A DNA stretch of 64,000 nt from a virus. The notes beneath the pieces are model-generated. The model made no database searches. It saw nothing but the letters and a program-made list of their open reading frames with translations, and was not told where the DNA came from. A program made the position numbers and the translations under genes. How positions within the stretch are numbered: position 1 is the first letter of the stretch; every line of letters starts with the position of its first letter. Shown piece after piece: positions 9,341 through 17,800 of this stretch. The DNA lies in the IMG/VR virus record IMGVR_UViG_3300011113_000202, positions 1 through 64,000 of that record; one strand, 5' to 3'.

Positions 9341-9910
9341 ATGGTCACTAGCATTTCAACTACTGGATTTCCACCTAAATTTTTAAATAGGTATGTCGCA
9401 GCCCAACTAGCAGAGTTTGGAATAATTGATTCAGCACCAGAAACTCCCTTGCAGGCTGGATTTGATCCTATGGTTCCAGCACAATTTCCAACTAACATAG
9501 AAGATTTATATAACGATACTATTCAGATCAGACAAACCCAGTCCCCAGTCTTAATTGTTTATGACAGAATGATGAGATTTAGACCAACACCATTTTACAG
9601 ACATAAAAGAGAGCAGTTAATATATTTTATTTATTCTTCAGATGTTGCAAAATTAATGGACTCTGTAAGAGTTATAACAGATGCACTAGATAGAGAAGAT
9701 TCAGCAGCCCAAGATGTTAATAAGTGGATTAAGGACAATCCAATTACTGGAACAACCACAAATGTATTTTTTCATAATATCAGGGTCTATCAGGCAGATG
9801 AGAGTAGGGATGTAGCAGAACTAGCCTCTGCAAGAACCCTATTTGTAAATAAGGTTATTATTGAATATGACTATCATACAAACGACCTAACTGGCACCCT
9901 TTATACCTAA
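9341..9910 (+). CDS. Probable tail terminator protein
   Basis: 189 residues, immediately upstream of the major tail protein, the usual place of the tail terminator. Pattern: N-terminal helix RYVAAQLAEFGI, a beta strand QSPVLIVYDRMMRF, an alternating region with a helical segment SDVAKLMDSVRVITDALDREDSAAQDVNKWI, then strands; this alpha/beta arrangement fits the family. Five-base gap from the previous gene. The assignment rests on order and secondary-structure impression. Confidence 0.5.
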   Translation: MVTSISTTGFPPKFLNRYVAAQLAEFGIIDSAPETPLQAGFDPMVPAQFPTNIEDLYNDTIQIRQTQSPVLIVYDRMMRFRPTPFYRHKREQLIYFIYSSDVAKLMDSVRVITDALDREDSAAQDVNKWIKDNPITGTTTNVFFHNIRVYQADESRDVAELASARTLFVNKVIIEYDYHTNDLTGTLYT

Positions 9911-9917
9911 AAAATAC

Positions 9918-9926
9918 TGTTATACT
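9918..9926 (+). promoter_or_regulatory. Extended -10 promoter (TGT-TATACT) for major tail gene
   Basis: TG at 9918-9919, TATACT at 9921-9926. The leader of about 48 nt ends with an AAAGAGGTGA ribosome site before ATG 9981. This gives the major tail gene its own transcript, ended by the terminator at 10645. Confidence 0.6.
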
Positions 9927-9980
9927 TATATCGAGGAAACACGCCCACTTATTCAACAAGGAAAAAAGAGGTGAAACAAT

Positions 9981-10622
9981 ATGCCAGCATATACCCGTGG
10001 TACGTCTAACAACATCATCGTCGGTGCCGCAGCGTTCTTTATCTGCGATACTACTCTTGATGCTGACGTTTTCACAGATTACCCATTTGTAAGCACAGAG
10101 TCCTATAAGTCAACTCTGTCTGCAAGTTCTTTCTGGACAAACGTCGGTTATACAATGAACGGTCTTGAAATGCAATTCCAGCCTGACTTCGGTGAGGTTG
10201 CAGTTGATCAAGTCCTTGATGTTGCTAAACTTTACAAGCAAGGTATGCAGGTAAATGTTGCTACAGCATTCGCTGAGGCAACTCTTGAGAATCTACTCTA
10301 TGCTCTTGCAATGCCAGAGTCAGAACTTACTGGTACAAAGTCAACTTCCGCAGGACGCCGTCTGAATCTTTCAGCAGGCGAACTCGGTGAGTGCCCAGTT
10401 GAGCGAGCAATCGCTGCTGTCGGCCCTGGTACTGGTGACTGCGATGACTCTTCAAATGTAGAACGTGTCTATGTCGGATACCGTGCACTCTCAATTGAGA
10501 ATGTAACTGTATCGGCAAAGCGTGATGAACCTTCAATGTTTGAAGTTTCATTCCGTCTACTTCCAGAAGACGCTTCTGGCGCATATGGCAAGATCGTAGA
10601 TCGTACTCATACTGCATCATAA
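9981..10622 (+). CDS. Major tail (tube) protein
   Basis: 213 residues. Polymerises into the tail tube. It has its own promoter, strong ribosome site and terminator, and uses C-ending codons like the major capsid gene, all expected of the second most abundant virion protein. The sequence is beta-rich with FFICDTTLDADVFTDYPF near the start and MFEVSFRLLPEDASGAYGKI near the end, where tube proteins carry their final strands. It is followed by two tail-chaperone genes and the tape measure, the canonical order. Confidence 0.78.
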   Translation: MPAYTRGTSNNIIVGAAAFFICDTTLDADVFTDYPFVSTESYKSTLSASSFWTNVGYTMNGLEMQFQPDFGEVAVDQVLDVAKLYKQGMQVNVATAFAEATLENLLYALAMPESELTGTKSTSAGRRLNLSAGELGECPVERAIAAVGPGTGDCDDSSNVERVYVGYRALSIENVTVSAKRDEPSMFEVSFRLLPEDASGAYGKIVDRTHTAS

Positions 10623-10637
10623 TCTAATCTTAGATTA
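10620..10637 (+). repeat. Small inverted repeat over the major tail stop codon
   Basis: TAATCT (10620-10625) and AGATTA (10632-10637) can pair around a 6-nt loop. It includes the stop codon and lies just upstream of the terminator. It may protect the 3' end; weak evidence alone. Confidence 0.35.
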
Positions 10638-10644
10638 ATAACAG

Positions 10645-10677
10645 CCCACTCCCTATATGGGGGTGGGTTTGTTGTTT
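10645..10677 (+). terminator. Rho-independent terminator after major tail gene
   Basis: A nine-pair stem, 10645-10653 with 10659-10667 (one T-G wobble), loop of 5 nt, then TTTGTTGTTT. Confidence 0.8.
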
Positions 10678-10678
10678 G

Positions 10679-10687
10679 TGGTAAAAT
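10679..10687 (+). promoter_or_regulatory. Extended -10 promoter (TGG-TAAAAT), leaderless
   Basis: TG at 10679-10680 and TAAAAT at 10682-10687; +1 would be 10694-10695, the A of ATG 10695. There is no Shine-Dalgarno, so the chaperone mRNA is predicted leaderless. Confidence 0.6.
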
Positions 10688-10694
10688 GGTTTAA

Positions 10695-11417
10695 ATGGCT
10701 ACAGAAATATATAAAACAGAAATAATTCAACTAGTTGATGGTACAGAGGTTGAGATTATTCCATTAAAAATAAAGTATCTAAGAGAATTTATGGATACTT
10801 TTGAGGCTATTCGTGTAACAAAAAATGACCAAGAAGCGATTGTTGTTTTATCAGAATGTGCAAGAATATGTATGAAGCAATATTATCCATCCATTTCAAA
10901 AACAATAACAGAATTAGAAGATAATATTGATCTTCCTACAATATATAAAATATTAGATGTGGCTGCTGGTATTAAAATAAATAAAAAATTAGAACAGCCA
11001 GTTAAAGATCAAGCAACAGATAGTGGCTCTAATTGGGACTCTTTAGACCTTGCAAAACTTGAGGCTGAAGCATTTTTGCTCGGTATTTGGAAAGACTATC
11101 AAGAACTAGAAGAATCAATGTCAATAACAGAACTTATGGCTACCCTTTCTAGTAAGCGAGAACTTGACTATGAAGAAAAAAAGTTTTTAGCAGCAATACA
11201 GGGTGTTGATTTAGATGCTAACTCATCAGGCCCAGATGGTAAAAAACGAGGGCAGCAAGAATGGGAAGATCTCAAGGCCAGAGTATTTAGTGGCGGTAAG
11301 GCAAAAGATGGAAATGACATTCTTGCACTTCAGGGTCCCGCTGCAGAAAAAGCAGGGTTTGGTATTGGAATGGGTCTAGATTATGATGACCTGCGTGATC
11401 CATCAGTAATGAAGTAA
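10695..11417 (+). CDS. Tail assembly chaperone, long form
   Basis: 240 residues. The N-terminal ~95 residues are clearly paralogous to the next gene (shared pattern: DGT-(E/K)-(V/I)...PLKI..LR.FM..FE...MKQY.P...DLPT(I/V)YKI(L/I)...G(I/V)K). The C-terminal extension (SMSITELMATLSSKRELDYEEKKFLAAIQGVDLD) matches what in other phages is made by programmed frameshifting of a G/GT-type chaperone. Tail chaperones coat the tape measure during tail assembly and are not in the virion. Lies between tube and tape measure genes. It has its own leaderless promoter. Confidence 0.72.
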   Translation: MATEIYKTEIIQLVDGTEVEIIPLKIKYLREFMDTFEAIRVTKNDQEAIVVLSECARICMKQYYPSISKTITELEDNIDLPTIYKILDVAAGIKINKKLEQPVKDQATDSGSNWDSLDLAKLEAEAFLLGIWKDYQELEESMSITELMATLSSKRELDYEEKKFLAAIQGVDLDANSSGPDGKKRGQQEWEDLKARVFSGGKAKDGNDILALQGPAAEKAGFGIGMGLDYDDLRDPSVMK

Positions 11418-11441
11418 TAATATATAAAAATAGCCGTTTTG

Positions 11442-11450
11442 TGCTATAAT
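11442..11450 (+). promoter_or_regulatory. Extended -10 promoter (TGC-TATAAT)
   Basis: TG at 11442-11443 and TATAAT at 11445-11450; a 20-nt leader carries AGGAGG at 11467-11472 before ATG 11477. It probably drives the short chaperone, tape measure and tail-tip genes. Confidence 0.65.
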
Positions 11451-11476
11451 TACATTTAGCCTATATAGGAGGATAA

Positions 11477-11806
11477 ATGGCAACAACAACGTATGAGAGC
11501 CAAGAACTTACTCTTATGGATGGTACGAAAATTGCAGTGAGGCCTTTAAAAATCTCATTGCTTCGTCCTTTCATGAGCAAGTTTGAAAAGGTAGCAGAGG
11601 TGGCAGAAGATAATGAGAAGTCAATGACTCTCCTTATTGAATGTGTAGAAATTGCTATGAAGCAGTACAGTCCAGATTTGGCTGATGTTAAGAAACTTGA
11701 GGAAGTTTTAGACCTTCCAACAGTTTATAAGATCATTGAGGCTGCTTCGGGGGTTAAACTCCAAGATGCAAATGCTCTATTGAATACAGTACTTGCAAAC
11801 AACTAA
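11477..11806 (+). CDS. Tail assembly chaperone, short form (paralogue)
   Basis: 109 residues, a single chaperone domain aligned over its whole length with the first ~95 residues of the upstream gene. The ribosome site AGGAGG gives a stronger start than the leaderless long form, which would yield more short than long product, as in frameshifting phages. No slippery heptamer leading into a downstream overlapping frame was seen. Followed after 19 nt by the tape measure gene. Confidence 0.72.
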   Translation: MATTTYESQELTLMDGTKIAVRPLKISLLRPFMSKFEKVAEVAEDNEKSMTLLIECVEIAMKQYSPDLADVKKLEEVLDLPTVYKIIEAASGVKLQDANALLNTVLANN

Positions 11807-11825
11807 AAAGTAAGAGGTGCTATAA

Positions 11826-14800
11826 GTGGCTGACGTAAATGCTAATATTGGCATACATATAGATACGTCACAATCTTTAGCAGAGATTAAAAATCTTCAA
11901 CGTCAGTTAGCACAACTCTACACAAGTATAAACAAAGGTAGTGCCGCAGCAGCGGCAGCCCAAAAGGGTCTTGCTACTAACTTAATGAACACCATCAATG
12001 CTGGTGGTAAGTTCTACGCCCAGATGGGCACAATTCGTACAAGTACGGAATCATTTACTCACGCACTGGAGAAAAACAAACTCACTATGCGTGAGTATTT
12101 CCGTTTTGCTGGCGGATCTACAAGAACATTTGGAAGACTATTTAAATCAGAATTTGACACGATTGGCAAGGTAGCCGAAGAACGTGTCAAGAGAATGCAG
12201 ACCCAATACATTAAATTAGGTCGTGATGCATCTGGAGCAATGAGAGCAATCTCTGTAACTCCAACAAGTCTCAATATGAAAGAATACGGCAATCAGGTAG
12301 CCGTAGCAGCACAGAAACAAGCAATACTAAATCAACTACTTAAACAAGGTTCAACCAATCTATTAAATTTTGGTAAGAATACACAGTGGGCTGGCCGTCA
12401 GTTGATGGTTGGTTTTACAATACCGCTTGCATATTTTGGTACAGCAGCCGCTAAAACATTTATGGATCTTGAGGCTCAGGCCCTTAAGTTTCGTCGTGTT
12501 TATGGAGATATGTTTACCACTACTGCAGAAACAAATAAGGCTCTTGCAGATATAGAAGCCCTTGCTGCACAGTTTACAAAATATGGCGTTGCGGTTAGCA
12601 AAACTATGGAAATGGCAGCATCCGCTGCTGCTATGGGTAGAACTGGTGCAGAATTAACTGCACAGGTTGCACAAGCCACAAGGCTTGCAGTATTAGGTAA
12701 TGTTGAACAAGAGCAGGCATTAACAACAACCATATCTTTAACAGATGCTTTTGGTTTGGCTGCAGAAGATTTGTCAGGAAAAATTAACTTTCTTAATGCT
12801 GTTGAAAACCAAACTATAACAGCAATTGAAGATTTAACTGTTGCTATTCCAAAGGCTGGACCAGTTGTTAAACAACTTGGAGGTAGCGTAGAAGATCTTG
12901 CATTCTTCTTAACTGCTATGCGTGAAGGTGGAATTAATGCATCCGAAGGCGCTAACGCACTTAAATCTGGATTAGCATCTTTAATTAATCCAACAGAAAA
13001 AGCAGCAGCAATGCTTGCTGATATGGGAATTAACATAAAAGCCATTGTTGAAGGAAATGTAGGAAATTTAAGACAAACCGTTATTGATTTTTCAAGAGCA
13101 CTTGATACTCTTGCACCATTAGAAAGATCAAGAGCAATTGAACAATTGTTTGGTAAATTCCAATTTGCACGTCTTTCTACTTTATTTGAAAACGTTACAA
13201 AAGATGGTGGTCAAGCAGCACGAGTTTTAGACTTGGCTGGAAAGTCTGTAGAAGAACTTGCAATCCTATCAGAACGAGAATTGGGTGCAATAGAAGATGC
13301 AATTGGTACAAACTTTAGAGAATCAGTTGAACAACTTAAACTAGCAATCGCTCCTATTGGAAAAGAATTTTTGAAAGCAATAACTCCAGTTGTTAAATTT
13401 TTAGGAGATCTTTTTGAAAAGTTTAATAATTTAAGTGACGGTTCTAAAAAGTTTATAGTTATTTTAACCACTCTTGTAGGTCTTGTTGGACCTACCCTTT
13501 TAATGACATTTGGTTTGGTTGCAAACGGTGCAGCAAATATAATTAAACTATTTTTATTAATGCGACAAGGATTTTTAAAGTTAACTGGAAATAGCACTAA
13601 TCTTGCACAACAAACACAATATTTAAATAGCGAGCAAATGGAGGCAGCAGTTGTTGCTGCGTCTTTAAATCAGGCTCATACAAAACTAACTCAGCAATTT
13701 ACTCTTGAGGCTGGTGCAGTAAATCAACTTCGTAATGCATATGTACAGGCGACAGCAGCGGCAGCAAGGTTTGCAGCAGCAAATCCTGGAATGATGATTC
13801 CTGGTGCTGGAAAGATTCCAAAGAAATTTAATTCTGGAACCATGAAGGTTCCAGGGTATTCAAAGGGCACTGACTCCGTACCTGCAATGCTTACACCAGG
13901 TGAAGCAGTAATTCCAGAACCAATAGCACAAGATGATAGATTTAAACCACTAATTGCAGCACTTGTATCTGGTGAAATTAGAAGGTACCAAGATGGAACA
14001 GTTTTTGCACATGCCGTAGATAAAAGAGTAGTTCGTGGACTAGATGTTCCTGAAAATATGAGGTCTATTGGTTTTGGATCTGCAAATGCTTTTACAGCAA
14101 TTGGGTTTGACCTTAGCCCATCAACAAATTCAAAATTAATTAATAATACCGTTCCAGTTCAAAACTACATAAGCGAACTTAGTAACCCTGGATCTGTAAA
14201 AACAATGACTGCAAGACTTATTGATTTGGGTGTGCCGCCATCAGAAGCAGCAAAAGTAACATCTCAAATAAGAACTAATTTATTAAGATCTCTTGCTGAA
14301 ATTCCCCAAGGAACTCTTATTGGCGATAAAGATATTTATTCAAGAATGGGAAATCTAAAAACTGGAATTTTAGGTGGACTTGTAAGAGACTCACGTGGCG
14401 GATTAATGGGAAGTGCTGTAAGATCCTTATATTCAGCAACGGCGTTTAGTCCACTAGGCTCTTCATCTGTAAAGATGAATGCTACTGCACCAATTGCTTC
14501 AGTTATAGACGCTGTTAAAAAAACAAAAACCTCTCAGTCTGCAATTAGAGCACTAACAAATTTACAAAAAGTAGACCCAAATATAAAGTTACCAGTAAGA
14601 CTTGATGCATCTGGAAACATAACCGCATTTGAAAGACCAGAAGTAAGTAAAAAAACTGGACAAATTACTACGACTAGAAATATTGGCGTATTAACTGGAG
14701 ATAGATTTAAAACTGCAAGATTGGGTCGTGGTGGAGGTAGAAAAATTACTCCAAGCAAAGGTGCAACTGCTCAGGCTACTCAAATTCTTATGGGAAGAGG

Positions 14801-17800
14801 AGAGGTCTTACAAACAAAAGATGGCAGACAAACAGTTGTTACTGGTCAAACTGGAACCGCAAAAAAACCAGGAACGGTTATGGTTGGTGGAGGACCAAGC
14901 GATAAAAGAGCAGTTCCAGCAACAAAAGTTAGAAGTGTTATTCCAAGAGGTTATAGAGGCGTTCCAATGTTTGGCTTTGGTGCACAAGATGGAATCGGGC
15001 CACAGCCAACTCTTGCTGAAACGGGTGGAAAAACTGCACAACAAATTGCGGCACAACATAGAGTAAGTTTAAGTCAAGCAAAAAGAATGATTGCTGATAA
15101 TGAAAAAGCAATGAGAGCACAACAACAAAATACTGCTGCAACAACTGCTCTTACAGCACAAAAAGCAACTATGGGACAAAGACTTGCAACTGGGGCACAT
15201 GTATTTAGTGGGCTTACAATTGCTGGATCTTTTATGGGTGGGAAAATTGGAGAGGTATCTCAAAAACTTGCACCTTTTGCAATGATATTATCAACAATTG
15301 CAATGATGGGGCCAGGACTTCTAAAAGGATTTGGCAAGATGAAAATGTTTTTTGCTGCAAATCCTTTGGCCTTAGTTGCAACAGCAGCGATTGCATTAGT
15401 TGCAACATTAAAATATCAAAACTCTAAAGCAAAGAAAGCAGGAGAGGCTGCTGCAGAGTTGGCAACACAACAACTTGCTACTGCAGACAGAATGAAGGCA
15501 ATAAGTTTAATAACTGATAAAGTTGGTGCAACAGAACTTGCAGCAAGAGCAGCACAATCTCCAGCATCAACTAGATTTACAACAGGATATGAACGTGGAA
15601 AATCACAATTTGGAACTACATTTTTAGAGTCTGATTTTGGAAAACAAATGTATGAAACCTTTGTTAAAAATCTTAAAGACGGCGGTAGGGAAGCAGCACA
15701 AACAATAGCACTTGAACTTGGAACATACATTTCTGATGGAGTTTTAAGTGCAGAACAAGCCTTCAGCATTGCAAGAAGCATAGGGCTAAATCTAAAAGAT
15801 ATGACGGTTGCTTCTCAGATAAAGGGTGAGTTGATAGCACTTATAGGTCCAGATGGTACTGATGTTATAGAAAATGGAATTACTATTAGGGCTAGAATTG
15901 TTGAGGCATCAGAAGATAATTTACAGACTGCAATTGAAAATACACAGGATAATTTTAAAGGTCTTGATCTTGGCGGTTTAACTTATGATGAAGAGGATAT
16001 AAAGGCTGTAGGAAAACTTGCAGCATATCAATCACAATATCTTCAAAATATAAAATCAGCAGTTGCTGCCTCTAGAAAAAATATGAATGATCGTATTAAA
16101 GAGTTGGAAATTGAAAAAGCAAAAGCAAAAAGCGCAGCAGAGGTTGCTAAGATAAATGATCAAATTAATACTTTAAAGAAAGAGCAAAATCTAGAGGAAG
16201 AGTCTTTAAGGTTAAAATATAAAGATGCCGTTGATCTTCAGGTCAAAGCCTATCAAGAGGCTACTTCTGGATTAAGAAAATATGGTGCTGTTGGCGCCGC
16301 CTATTTTGCTGGACTTGACAAAACCGTAAAACAAAAATTTAAAGGAACTGGAAATGAACCAGTAGCAGAGGAGTTTTTAAAAACTGCTACAGGAACAACT
16401 TCGCAAATTTTTGAAGTTAAATTAAAGGCTTTAGTTGCTGGAGGAGTTTTTGAGCCAAAGACCCTTACAGATTTGGTAAATCTTTTTGGACCAGAAAAAG
16501 AAGACGTTGCACAAAAATCATTAGACCTGGCTTTAACTAAAAAAGATCCTGAAAAAATTGCAGAGTTAGTAGCAACATTAACTGGTTTTGAAAATAAAAA
16601 GTTGGCCACTGATATATTAATTAGTGCAACATCAGAAGATGGTTTAAAGGGTAAAGAGTTAGAAAATAGACTTGAGGTTATAGGTCGATTAAGAGATTTA
16701 AATAATCGAGAAGTAAATATTGAAATGTTTATACAGGCCAATGGTATGGATGCTCTTGATGAACTTTATACAAGTTTAGACTATATTGAAAATATTAAAG
16801 GTCCAATTACAACAAAAGTCATATCAGATCTTCAGTCAACAAGCAATGATCCAAATATGCCAAATATGAATGCTTTGCTTGCTATATGGGATAAATATGA
16901 AGCGCTTCCAGATGAAGTAAAAAAGACAGTTATTCAAGAATATATTTCTTTGTTTAGAACTGTAACAGAAGGAGAAGCAGAGGCCTCTTTGCGTGGCAAG
17001 GGTGTTCCAGATATGGCAATAACGCCAGAATCAATTGCCAATGAACGGGCAAGAATAACAAGTAATTTAGTAACACAGGCAGCAAAATATGCTGAAGGCG
17101 CTGTTCCAAGTGGTAGTAAAACTGGTCCTGATAAAGGCAAGGGTAGAGACACGACTTTAGACGAATTATTAAAGAGACTTAAGTTTATTCGCAAAGCATC
17201 TATTGATGCTGAGGGTGGAGTAAAAGAATTGCTAAAGATAACTGGTGGTAAAGGTTTGAAAAACTTTGGCGGAGTAATACAGCAATTAATGGCTGGACCA
17301 AAAGGTGGATTTAATAGAGAATTTATTTCATTCCTTGAAGGAATGGATAATAAAACTCGTGCAACATATATGACCATTAAAAATGGCGAGGTAGTTTTAA
17401 CAAAACAAGGCAAGGCACTCAAAGAAGCATTTAATGAAAAAGTAATAGGTGAATATCAAGTAGCAAATAGACAGGCCTTGCAAGATACTAAGGCCCAAGG
17501 AGCAGCGCTACTTAAACTACAGGCTTCTGGAGTTGATTCCGCTACCGCCTTAGAAATGGTAGCAGATGCAAATTTGGCGGTAGCGATAAACTCTAAAGAC
17601 ATAACTGGTAAGGAATTGCGTCAAATGGCAGCAGATGCTAAGGCTGCTAAGGATGAAGTAGAGAGATTAAATCTAGAGGTACTTGGTTTAGCAGAAAGCC
17701 TAAAGAAAGACATTGGAGAAGCACAAAAAACTAATCAAGCATTATTAGTGGCAAGACAAGGCGGAATTGTAGATCCAGAAATTCTTGAATTTATATCAAA

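Noticed and set aside
11380-11480. Programmed frameshift at the long tail chaperone
   Set aside because: The gene ends normally at TAA, no slippery heptamer leads into the next frame, and the next chaperone has its own promoter and ribosome site.
12500-13045. 181-residue minus-strand frame inside the tape measure
   Set aside because: Composition mirrors the tape measure codons; no start context and nothing recognisable.
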